A stretch of 6,697 nt of DNA from Prevotellaceae bacterium (GCA_031279735.1 JAITHX010000169.1:1-6697), one strand, 5' to 3'; positions 1 to 6,466 are shown, counted from the first letter of the stretch. The notes: generated by a model from the letters alone, not told the origin. Program-made: numbers and translations.

Positions 1-18
1 CGGATTCACGCCATTACC
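1..18. repeat. 18-bp inverted repeat, left copy
   Basis: The first 18 bases (CGGATTCACGCCATTACC) are the exact reverse complement of 6449-6466. Identity stops at position 19, where the partner has G at 6448 instead of the expected C. Because this copy lies at the window edge, the repeat may be much longer and continue outside. It could be the end of an insertion sequence or other dispersed element whose second copy lies in the opposite orientation on the right. No transposase is visible, so the identity is open. Confidence 0.8.
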
Positions 19-119
19 GTTATTTCTAACACATCCCTTAGTGCCTTCCGGACGGGCGGAGTGAGACGGAGACACTGAGCCGACAGGCATTAACAATTAA
101 GGGATGTGTTAGAAATAAC
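19..119. repeat. 101-bp element with perfect 22-bp terminal inverted repeats
   Basis: Bases 19-40 and 98-119 are perfect reverse complements, separated by 57 bases. The outer ends read GTTATTTCTAAC on the left and GTTAGAAATAAC on the right. The interior (41-97) is G/C-richer, has no useful reading frame, and contains a further short complementary pair (TGCC 42-45 with GGCA 86-89). Size and form fit a MITE-like or REP/BIME-like element, or a large transcription-terminating stem-loop. No target-site duplication is evident at the flanks (ACC on the left, TTA on the right), which weakens the MITE reading. It directly adjoins the 18-bp repeat on its left and the long inverted repeat on its right. 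Confidence 0.75.
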
Positions 120-168
120 TTATAAGGGATGCAGTTCGGGTTTTTAGCACACAGATGACACAGATTTC

Positions 169-189
169 AATTACGAATTACGAATTACG
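169..189. repeat. AATTACG heptamer array, three units
   Basis: Three perfect tandem AATTACG units form the inner end of the left arm of the long inverted repeat. They are the reverse complement of the first three CGTAATT units at 221-241. Confidence 0.9.
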
Positions 190-220
190 TCCCGACTGCG
201 GACATACAGCCGAAGCCGGT

Positions 221-248
221 CGTAATTCGTAATTCGTAATTCGTAATT
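221..248. repeat. CGTAATT heptamer array, four units
   Basis: Four perfect tandem CGTAATT units form the inner end of the right arm of the long inverted repeat. There is one unit more than in the left arm, which suggests copy-number change by slippage after the inverted arrangement arose. Next to it, at 256-273, the nonamer GCGTCATCT is present twice in tandem, whereas the left arm has a single equivalent. Confidence 0.9.
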
Positions 249-308
249 GAAATCTGCGTCATCTGCGTCATCTGTGTGCTAAAAATCCGAACGACATCCT
301 TTATAAGT

Positions 309-3014
309 TCAGAACTCCAGCGCGGGGTTCAGTATATACAGTCCGTGTCCGACGCGGCGGAAGGCGGCTTTGCAGTAGGGCGAATCTTTGCTTACTTCGT
401 TCAGCGCCATGATGGCGTTGATATATGTTCGTTTTTTGCGGTAAGGCGGCATAACATCGTCGGGCATCAGCGCTGCAAAGCGTTCAAGGTCGTCCATATT
501 GAAAACGCCGTGGTCGCCTTTTTCGGGATGCGCTTCTTCTGTGGCTCTTCTCGTTTGGGAATCGGCGGTGTTGCGCAGCAGGATTATGAGGAAAAACAGC
601 ATGCTGTGCGAGCCGATTCGGAACTGCCGGTTGGTATATTCGTAAACGATGGATTGGGGCATAAGTTTGTGCCAGAAGTTTTTCATGAGTTTGTCGGCGC
701 TCTGCTGCGCCTGCGTCTGTTTTTGCTGTTTGTTTTTCAGGAATGTGGAGATCAGATAATCCAGCGCGAAGCGTTTTCGGGGATCGGTGTAGAGGGGCGA
801 GGCTCCTTTTTGCAGAAATTCGTCGACCAGTTCGGACTGACCGTGTAAGAGCGCTTTCATCAATCCGGTGACGTCGTCGTCGAGAGTGAAGTCCACGCCG
901 TATTTCGTGATGAACGAAACGACTTTCAGCTTGTTTCCCAGACGCAAGTGCTTTTCGTACTCCTTGCGGTCGGCGCGAAGTTCCTTCATGTAGAGAATTG
1001 CCCGCTGGAGCTGAAGTTTGGCGAGCGCATCGATCCATTCGTAATTGCGGTGATTGACGGCGTATTGGAACAGCTGTTTCCGTTCCCGCTTTACTTCCGC
1101 CTCCTTTTTGTCGGGGTCGAGCGCTTTGGTTTTGATGATTTCCAGTTCTTCGGGCGAAATATAGTCGTAGCCGAGATATTTTGCGCGGATTTGTTCCGCC
1201 TGTTCGTGTTTTCCCTGTTCTTCCAGCCGTCGGGCTTCGTCGAGCCATTCTTCGCGGGTGGATTTCACTTCGCCGACCTGTATTCCGGATTTCGTTTCCT
1301 GCATCCGCAACAGTTTCAGCGCTGGATGCTCGAATTGCCGCTCGAAGATGTAGATGTTTCTGATGGCGCGGGTAATCGCCACGTAGAACGAGTTGATGTA
1401 GAATTTATAGATTTCGGCGTCCTTGTCGTGTTTGTCGCCGGCGCGGTTGTATCGCAATTCCTCCTGTTTCAGGTCGTCGGTGGTGACGCCGGCGATTATT
1501 TCTCTGAACTCGGCTTCGTGGCTCGACACGAAGTCGGTCAGGATCACGTTTTCATACTCCAGTCCCTTTGCTTCCTGAACGCTGAATACAAGCGGGGTTT
1601 TGAAGAACTTCGCTGCTTTCGCCTTGTGCGTGTTGTCGGGTACGATGACGGCGTATTTCGTGCTGTTTTGCGTTCGTCGGTTCAGTTCCTTTTTCTTTTT
1701 TTCGTCGTCGGCATACAGGAGCGCTTCGCCCTGTTCTATGCTCACGGTATCGACCAGATAATTGCTTTCGCGGTCGATGGAGCCGAAGCGCGCGTTTTTT
1801 ATTTTCAGCAGATTGTTGCTCAGTTCTACAACCTTGAGACTATTGCGGTAGTTGGTTCGCAGGATGTTTATCAGTTTGTCGCCGCTGTCGCCGCTGCCGT
1901 AAAAATAGGTTTTTATCTTGCTCCACGAAAAGAAGTTCGGATGGACTATCTGGTTGCTGTCGCCGGTGAGTATGAAGTTCGATTTGCGCTTGAGCGAGGC
2001 GAGTATGCATTTCAGCTGGATGTTAGTGATGTCCTGCACTTCGTCCACCATGATGTAGTCGTAGCACGGCTGCACTTTTTCCAGATATTCGTAGCACAGT
2101 ATGTTGCTGTCGTAGAAATTCGTTTCCTTGAGCCATTCCGCGTATTTCAGGAAAATGGGATAGAGGCGTTCCTTTTCCTGCTGCGAGAAGACGGACTGTT
2201 TCACGCCCAGTTCCATGTATTCCTGCTGCGAAAGCCATGCCGTGTGGACTGGCGAGCCGGTGATTACGCCTTTGAACTCCTCGAAGACGCGATAGGGTTC
2301 GTTGATCTTCACCGATTGGGCGTAGCGGCTGTACCATTGTTCAAAATGTTTGAACTCAATCTCTTTCCCTTCGGGTTTCCGCCACAGCGCCAGATAATCC
2401 TTCAGCGACAGGAAGTCGGTTTCCTGATGTTCGTTGTCGTAACCCATGGAGTAGTAGATGGCGGCAGCGTTATCTACCAGATATTTGGACAGCGAAATAT
2501 AGGCGACGTTGCCGTGCAGCGACTTCAGTTTTTCGAGCACGAGCGCCGTTTTTCCGCTGCCCGCCGAGCCGACGATGATCAGGGGCGGCTGTACGGTGAA
2601 GATGTTTTGCTGGAAGTCGTCGAACGAGATGAATTTGTTGAGCGTGTGGATGGCTTTGCTTTTCGCGTTCAGGTAGGACAGACCGGCGGCAACGTTTTCC
2701 GTTTCCGTTTCGGGCGATTCGACGGGCAGGAAATTATTTTCGTCGATGGATGCGCCGCGCAGAAATCGGCTGCGCGCATAGTTATGCTCCTTGATTACTT
2801 CCAGCAGGAGGATGTATTTCTTGTCCTGATAGGAAACAAAGTTGAACAGCAGTCTGTCGCGGATGTCCAGCCGCGCGCGGTAGTAGCCTGTGCCGGGCAT
2901 TTTGCGAACGTCGGCACTCTTGAAGTCTCCCGCCTGCAATTGTTTCAGCGTTTTGGGGAAAGTCTTTTCAACCGATTTTATATCCAGATCGTTCTGGTAC
3001 AGTATTTCAAACAT
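309..3014 (-). CDS. RelE-like/UvrD-type SF1 helicase/ankyrin-like fusion protein
   Basis: This 901-residue protein is probably an ATP-driven DNA or RNA translocase acting in the cytoplasm. Residues 1-88 resemble the RelE/ParE toxin fold, with strands around YYRARLDIRDRLLFNF and KYILLLEVIKEHNY. The helicase core follows: a Q-motif-like FDDFQQ near 131-136, Walker A GSAGSGKT (149-156), Walker B DEVQD (324-328), motif III LTGDSNQ (349-355), motif IV LRTNYRNS (385-392), motif V VQEAKGLEYE (479-488) and motif VI FYVAITRA (543-550). All core motifs are intact, so ATPase activity is expected. Residues 585-690 are charged and helical, 698-755 look ankyrin-like (GLMKALLHGQSELVDEFLQKGASP), and 858-901 suggest a small winged helix. 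ATG at 3014 keeps the RelE-like region whole. No antitoxin or partner gene is adjacent. Its role could be repair, RNA metabolism or defence; the sequence does not decide. The helicase class is confident, the terminal domains less so. Confidence 0.9.
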   Translation of the reverse strand: MFEILYQNDLDIKSVEKTFPKTLKQLQAGDFKSADVRKMPGTGYYRARLDIRDRLLFNFVSYQDKKYILLLEVIKEHNYARSRFLRGASIDENNFLPVESPETETENVAAGLSYLNAKSKAIHTLNKFISFDDFQQNIFTVQPPLIIVGSAGSGKTALVLEKLKSLHGNVAYISLSKYLVDNAAAIYYSMGYDNEHQETDFLSLKDYLALWRKPEGKEIEFKHFEQWYSRYAQSVKINEPYRVFEEFKGVITGSPVHTAWLSQQEYMELGVKQSVFSQQEKERLYPIFLKYAEWLKETNFYDSNILCYEYLEKVQPCYDYIMVDEVQDITNIQLKCILASLKRKSNFILTGDSNQIVHPNFFSWSKIKTYFYGSGDSGDKLINILRTNYRNSLKVVELSNNLLKIKNARFGSIDRESNYLVDTVSIEQGEALLYADDEKKKKELNRRTQNSTKYAVIVPDNTHKAKAAKFFKTPLVFSVQEAKGLEYENVILTDFVSSHEAEFREIIAGVTTDDLKQEELRYNRAGDKHDKDAEIYKFYINSFYVAITRAIRNIYIFERQFEHPALKLLRMQETKSGIQVGEVKSTREEWLDEARRLEEQGKHEQAEQIRAKYLGYDYISPEELEIIKTKALDPDKKEAEVKRERKQLFQYAVNHRNYEWIDALAKLQLQRAILYMKELRADRKEYEKHLRLGNKLKVVSFITKYGVDFTLDDDVTGLMKALLHGQSELVDEFLQKGASPLYTDPRKRFALDYLISTFLKNKQQKQTQAQQSADKLMKNFWHKLMPQSIVYEYTNRQFRIGSHSMLFFLIILLRNTADSQTRRATEEAHPEKGDHGVFNMDDLERFAALMPDDVMPPYRKKRTYINAIMALNEVSKDSPYCKAAFRRVGHGLYILNPALEF

Positions 3015-3123
3015 TTTTCAAAAATAAATTACATTATGAATTAATAACGTATTCGTCGGAACGACTCTCCCGAATCAAGCTCGCTATCGGAGAAAATGAA
3101 CGCCGGACAAACACGTCGCGGGG

Positions 3124-3155
3124 CAAAATTACAAGAAACTCATAAAAAATCAAAA
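3124..3155 (-). promoter_or_regulatory. Bacteroidota-type promoter for the helicase gene
   Basis: On the minus strand TTTTG (3155-3151) is followed after exactly 19 bases by TAATTTTG (3131-3124). This matches the Bacteroidota -33/-7 consensus TTTG-N19-20-TAnnTTTG. Transcription would start near 3118, giving a leader of about 100 bases before the ATG at 3014. The leader includes a weak potential hairpin at about 3065-3093 (TCTCC pairing with GGAGA). The site lies between the rimO stop and the helicase start, so the helicase can be transcribed separately from the upstream pair. The match is by eye only. Confidence 0.55.
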
Positions 3156-3208
3156 CGTATTTTCGCGGCTTGAATCTTCGGTATTGACAATCAGCCATGT
3201 TTTTAGCC

Positions 3209-3229
3209 TCTAATTCTTAATTCATAATT
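3209..3229 (-). repeat. Degenerate AATTNNN heptamer array at the rimO stop
   Basis: On the minus strand three consecutive heptamers AATTATG, AATTAAG and AATTAGA run through the end of rimO. The TGA stop (3222-3224) lies across the first two units. The 7-base period and constant AATT resemble the arrays at 169-189, 221-248 and 6370-6402. No strong hairpin-plus-T-run terminator is visible after rimO. Confidence 0.5.
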
Positions 3230-4529
3230 TCATTGCTGCATACAGATCATAATCGTCCGCTTTGGTTATTTCGACCGAAAGGAAGTCGCCCGGTTTGGGA
3301 GTCAAGTCAGGGTGTTTGGCTACAAGCACTTCCTGGTCTATTTCGGGAGAATCGTATTCCGAGCGTCCGACGATGAAGTCGTTTTCGATGCGATCGACTA
3401 TAATTTTCATGGTTTTGCCCGTTTTTTCGGCATTGAGTTCGGCGGAGATACGGTTTTGTATGGACATTATGTCGTTAGCCCGTTTCGCTTTCTGCTTTTT
3501 GCTGATATTATCGGGGAAATTGAAAGCTGCGTAAGTTCCCTCCTCATTGGAATAGGTAAAAACGCCGAGACGCTCGAAACGAACGCGATTGACAAACTTT
3601 TTCAATTCGTTGAACGCTTTCAGGGTTTCGCCCGGGTGTCCCACCATGAGTGTGGTGCGCAAAGCGACGTCGGGTATTTCCTGTCGGATGCGATCTATGA
3701 AATCGTAGGATTCCATGCGGGTGGTGCCGCGGCGCATTCTCGAAAGCACAGCGTCGTTAATGTGTTGAAATGGAACGTCGAGATATTTGCAGATTTTCGG
3801 ATTGTCGCGAATCAGCGAAATCAGTTCGTCGGGGAAAGCCGACGGATAGGAGTAATGCAGTCTTATCCACTCTATGCCTTCTATTTCGGACAATTTTTCC
3901 AGCAGGGCGGCAAGTTTTTGCTTTCCGTACAAATCCATGCCGTAACAAGTTGTATCCTGAGCTATCACAAGCAATTCCCTCACTCCCGTCTCCGCAAGCC
4001 GACGGGCTTGGGATTCGAGTTTTTCGACGGGCACCGAGACTTGCTTTCCGCGTATCAGGGGAATGGCGCAAAATCCGCACCGGCGGCTGCATCCTTCCGA
4101 TATTTTGAGGTAGGCGTAGTGGCTCGGCGTGGTGATTACCCGTTCGTCTGCAAGTTTTTCCATGAAATTCCCGCCGAGAGCTTCCACTATGTCCTTCAGA
4201 TTCTTTGCTCCGAAAAACTCGTCGGCTTCGGGAATTTCTTTTTTCAGTTCGGGTTTATAACGCTCCGAGAGACATCCGAATACGAACAGCCGGTCGATTA
4301 TTCCGGCTTTTTTGGCTTGGGCGAAGTTCATAATCGTGTTTATCGATTCCGCGCGGGCGTCGTTGATGAAGCCGCAAGTGTTGATGATTACGGTTTTCGC
4401 CGATTCGTCGTTGGAATCGTGCAGCACTTCAAAGTTGTTTCCCGACAATTGCGCTATCAGATATTCCGAATCGACAGTGTTTTTGGAACATCCCAGAGTG
4501 ACTATGTTTATTTTTTTTTTCAATTTCAC
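3222..4529 (-). CDS. rimO: Ribosomal protein S12 methylthiotransferase RimO
   Basis: A 435-residue radical-SAM enzyme that adds a methylthio group to a conserved aspartate of ribosomal protein S12. The N-terminal UPF0004 domain carries the auxiliary-cluster cysteines C14 (TLGCSKN), C52 (NTCGF) and C86 (FGCLSE). The radical-SAM CxxxCxxC motif is C147, C151 and C154 (GCSRRCGFC), followed by TTLMVGHPGET at 292-302 and a C-terminal TRAM domain from about 370. Length and order are normal for RimO; the S12-specific TLGCSKN start and HPGET favour it over MiaB. The GTG start at 4527-4529 shares the bases GTGA with the TGA stop of the preceding glycosidase, implying translational coupling. TTG at 4521-4523 is an alternative start. 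A run of ten A residues covers codons 4-7, and loss of one A would create an immediate TAA. A longer frame opening at 4727 merely overlaps the upstream gene. Confidence 0.95.
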   Translation of the reverse strand: MKLKKKINIVTLGCSKNTVDSEYLIAQLSGNNFEVLHDSNDESAKTVIINTCGFINDARAESINTIMNFAQAKKAGIIDRLFVFGCLSERYKPELKKEIPEADEFFGAKNLKDIVEALGGNFMEKLADERVITTPSHYAYLKISEGCSRRCGFCAIPLIRGKQVSVPVEKLESQARRLAETGVRELLVIAQDTTCYGMDLYGKQKLAALLEKLSEIEGIEWIRLHYSYPSAFPDELISLIRDNPKICKYLDVPFQHINDAVLSRMRRGTTRMESYDFIDRIRQEIPDVALRTTLMVGHPGETLKAFNELKKFVNRVRFERLGVFTYSNEEGTYAAFNFPDNISKKQKAKRANDIMSIQNRISAELNAEKTGKTMKIIVDRIENDFIVGRSEYDSPEIDQEVLVAKHPDLTPKPGDFLSVEITKADDYDLYAAMKL

Positions 4530-6328
4530 AATGTTTTTATAACAGCGCTTCCTTTCGAGATGCCGCCTTCGTTGAACGAGTCGATGGAGAAGAAATAAGG
4601 CTGATCGACGTTCAGCACGTTGACGGACAATTCGGTTTTGCTGTAAACCATATAATTCTGATACAATTTTCCTTCTTTCGTTCCGAAACGGATGTTGTAG
4701 CCCGATGCGCCCTGCGCTTCGTTCCACGAAAGATGCACGGTGCGACGATCCGAACCGCGTTCTGCGGCAAAGCCTTCGACAGCAGGCGGAGCGTCGATTC
4801 CGCTTTTGCCGAACACGCGGAAATCGTGCAGCGAAAAGCGTCCCGACGGAACGGCGATGTTGTTTATTCGCAGATAACGAGTTTTCGCGGGCGTCTTGAG
4901 CTGGATGTATTCGTGAGGAGCGTCGCGCAAGTTGTCGCGCAAGGTATCATGCAGGCGATCGAAGAGAGTTTTCCATGTTTTCCCGTCGTCCGACGATTCC
5001 ACAGTGTAGAGATAGCGAATCCCCCGACTGCGTCCGTACAAGTCGGCGTTCTGGTCGGCGAAATTGATTTGCAGGGCGTAAACTTCGCACTCGCGTTCCA
5101 GGTCAACGGCAAACCATTCGCCCGCCTTGCCGGTCTTTGCGCTCCACCATGTTCTGATTTCTTCATCGACGGCGTTCTTGCCCGAAAAATCTTCGGCTTT
5201 GATCCACCACCGATTCATGTCCTCGTCGATAGCCTCGTCGCGTTCCAGAGTCGAAGAAACGATAACTTTCTTGTTGTAGGAAAGGAGCATCCATTCCGGA
5301 AAAAGCTCTTCGGGCGAATTGATTTTCCTGTCGGGCACAATGTAGGGATAATCGCCGAAACCGGTATGGGCGTACATTTCGCCGTCCTCGTCGAAGAACA
5401 CGGGAAAAAGCGAAAGCCGCCGCTCGAACGAATGACGCATTGAGATATTGACCGTTCCCGCGTGCCAGCAATTTCCGTACTTATCCTTGAACGTGCTGCC
5501 GTGTCCCGCTCCGGGCGCGAAGCCTTCGGGTTTGTATGCAAAAGGATTATGAGCGGCAAGAGTAAACGGACCGAGCGGGGAATCGGCAACGTAAACGCCA
5601 TCGTTGTAGGATTTGAACTCGGTGCCCGGACCGGCGTACTGCAAATAATACCGCCCGTTGTGTTTGTTGAGCCATGCGCCTTCTATCCACGGTCGCCGTT
5701 CGGGAAGCGTATTATAGTCGCCCTGCACTTCCCAGCCGTATTTTTCCCTGATGCTGTTGAGCATGGGGAGGGGAGAGCCGATAATGCCGAAAGTTTCGGG
5801 GTCGAGTTCCATTCCGCGAATCGGATCGAGGTTGCTGCATCCGCCGTAGAAATATAGTCGTCCGTCGTCGTCGAGAAAGAGGGCGGGATCGGCGTCGGAC
5901 TTCGCGAGGTCGAGATTTTCCCGCGCCACTTCCCACTTACCCGATTTGGGATCGGTCGATTTCAAGACCTTATCGTATCCCGACGTGATGAAATACACGG
6001 CATCGCCTATAACCTCCGCCGTCGGCGCGTAGTTTTCGAGCGGGAACTCGCTTTCGGGCACAATCAGTTCCCACTCGACCAGATCGGACGAGCGGAAATA
6101 CCCTCCCGACTTGGAGACAAAGAGATAATAATCGTCGCCGAAACGCACTATCGAGGGATCCGCCGCTTCGCGCCGCGAAGGAGCTTCAAGCCTGAAACGA
6201 TAACTTAAGTCAATGGGATTGCAGGCAGTACGCACTGCGCGACATTCATCCCGTCCGCCGCCGCCGCATCCCGATCCCGCGATAATTGCAAACAACGCGA
6301 GAATATTTGCCACAATAATTTTTTTCAT
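4526..6328 (-). CDS. GH43-like glycoside hydrolase lipoprotein with F5/8C-like and FN3-like modules
   Basis: A 600-residue secreted enzyme, probably cleaving arabinose-, xylose- or galactose-containing polysaccharides at the cell surface or in the periplasm. A signal peptide (MKKIIVANILALFAIIAG) ends in GSGC, with C21 as likely lipidation site followed by four glycines. The five-bladed-propeller catalytic domain spans about 45-350. Its GH43-type acids are D57 (ADPSI, base), D147 (DADPAL, pKa modulator) and E216 (WIEGAW, acid). H275 in GAGHGS matches the conserved histidine seen in many GH43 enzymes. Residues 365-508 resemble an F5/8 type C (discoidin) module, which usually binds sugar, and 513-598 a fibronectin type III module. 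ATG at 6326-6328 gives the proper signal peptide; an in-frame TTG at 6355 lies inside the -7 box. The gene is first in a two-gene unit with rimO. No SusC/SusD gene is in view. Substrate is unknown. Confidence 0.9.
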   Translation of the reverse strand: MKKIIVANILALFAIIAGSGCGGGGRDECRAVRTACNPIDLSYRFRLEAPSRREAADPSIVRFGDDYYLFVSKSGGYFRSSDLVEWELIVPESEFPLENYAPTAEVIGDAVYFITSGYDKVLKSTDPKSGKWEVARENLDLAKSDADPALFLDDDGRLYFYGGCSNLDPIRGMELDPETFGIIGSPLPMLNSIREKYGWEVQGDYNTLPERRPWIEGAWLNKHNGRYYLQYAGPGTEFKSYNDGVYVADSPLGPFTLAAHNPFAYKPEGFAPGAGHGSTFKDKYGNCWHAGTVNISMRHSFERRLSLFPVFFDEDGEMYAHTGFGDYPYIVPDRKINSPEELFPEWMLLSYNKKVIVSSTLERDEAIDEDMNRWWIKAEDFSGKNAVDEEIRTWWSAKTGKAGEWFAVDLERECEVYALQINFADQNADLYGRSRGIRYLYTVESSDDGKTWKTLFDRLHDTLRDNLRDAPHEYIQLKTPAKTRYLRINNIAVPSGRFSLHDFRVFGKSGIDAPPAVEGFAAERGSDRRTVHLSWNEAQGASGYNIRFGTKEGKLYQNYMVYSKTELSVNVLNVDQPYFFSIDSFNEGGISKGSAVIKTL

Positions 6329-6352
6329 TGTTTCATTATTTTTATCGGGGGG

Positions 6353-6384
6353 CAAAGATAGTTTAAATCAATTGAAAATTGAAA
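6353..6384 (-). promoter_or_regulatory. Bacteroidota-type promoter for GH43-rimO
   Basis: On the minus strand TATCTTTG (6360-6353) fits the TAnnTTTG -7 consensus. The expected -33 position, 19-20 bases upstream, falls in the heptamer array and offers only a weak TTTC. Transcription would begin near 6346-6348, leaving a leader of about 20 bases, A/T-rich and with no Shine-Dalgarno sequence, before the ATG at 6328. The leader also contains ATGAAACAATGA, a three-codon frame whose TGA overlaps the gene's start codon. Confidence 0.5.
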
Positions 6385-6402
6385 ATTGAAAATTGAAAAT
6401 TG
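6370..6402. repeat. AATTGAA heptamer array, about 4.7 units
   Basis: Four perfect AATTGAA units plus AATTG run without interruption immediately upstream of the GH43 promoter and overlap the place where the -33 element should lie. The unit length and AATT core match the AATTACG arrays at the left end of the window. Confidence 0.9.
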
Positions 6403-6409
6403 CCTGCGG

Positions 6410-6439
6410 ACAACTTTCAATTGATGCAATTCAAATTGT
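6410..6439. repeat. Imperfect palindrome upstream of the GH43 promoter
   Basis: ACAA (6410-6413), TTT (6415-6417) and AATTG (6419-6423) are complementary to CAATT (6427-6431), AAA (6433-6435) and TTGT (6436-6439), around a three-base ATG loop. That is 12 base pairs with one bulge and one C-C mismatch. It could be an operator-like site or a cruciform, or simply another A/T-rich repeat relic. It lies about 65-90 bases upstream of the probable transcription start of the glycosidase. Confidence 0.4.
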
Positions 6440-6448
6440 CGCTTTTTG

Positions 6449-6466
6449 GGTAATGGCGTGAATCCG
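6449..6466. repeat. 18-bp inverted repeat, right copy
   Basis: Perfect reverse complement of bases 1-18. From here the sequence continues rightward with TTGAAAGGTCAG and a small hairpin; whether the left copy continues in the same way lies outside the window. The two copies point away from the enclosed genes. The GTAA at 6450-6453 recalls the GTAA termini known for IS66-family elements, but this is a weak resemblance and no transposase is present. Confidence 0.8.

Larger units (their letters stand above)
117..309. repeat. Long imperfect inverted repeat (arms 117-189 and 221-309)
   Basis: The left arm (73 bases) and right arm (89 bases) are complementary along nearly their whole length around a 31-base loop (190-220). 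From the outside inward each arm holds AACTTATAA, a GGATG block, TTTTTAGCACACAGATGA, CAGATTTC and an AATTACG heptamer array. Differences are a few substitutions and unequal tandem copy number: three heptamers on the left against four on the right, and one versus two copies of a GCGTCATCT-like nonamer. It starts at the stop codon of the helicase gene (309-311), so it would form a large hairpin in that transcript's 3' end and could act as terminator or stabiliser. It may also be the footprint of a mobile or dispersed repeat. Confidence 0.85.

Noticed and set aside
117..309. A CRISPR array
   Set aside because: Repeats are 7-9 base tandem units in inverted orientation without spacers of regular size, and no cas gene is present.
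276..848. A 190-codon plus-strand frame at the left end
   Set aside because: It begins inside the long inverted repeat and mirrors the helicase C-terminus; no domain or sensible composition.
309..3014. A classical type II toxin-antitoxin locus
   Set aside because: The RelE-like part is fused to a helicase and no small antitoxin gene lies on either side; both flanks are intergenic repeats or rimO.
3019..3026. TATTTTTG on the minus strand as a helicase promoter
   Set aside because: It fits the -7 consensus but ends only four bases before the ATG, so the transcript would have no leader. The site at 3124-3155 has better spacing and a -33 match.
948..3044. A 698-codon open frame on the plus strand opposite the helicase gene
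   Set aside because: Its translation is rich in F, V and D without any recognisable domain, and the opposite strand holds a complete helicase. The open frame follows from codon bias of the real gene.
3312..4598. A 428-codon plus-strand frame opposite rimO
   Set aside because: It is a shadow of rimO, whose cysteine motifs and length are unambiguous on the minus strand.
4530..4727. N-terminal extension of rimO from an upstream ATG at 4727
   Set aside because: The added residues lie wholly within the GH43 coding region in another frame and do not resemble RimO; homologues begin just before TLGCSKN.
6329..6355. In-frame TTG start nine codons upstream of the GH43 ATG
   Set aside because: It lies within the likely -7 promoter box and would put MPPDKNNET in front of a normal signal peptide.
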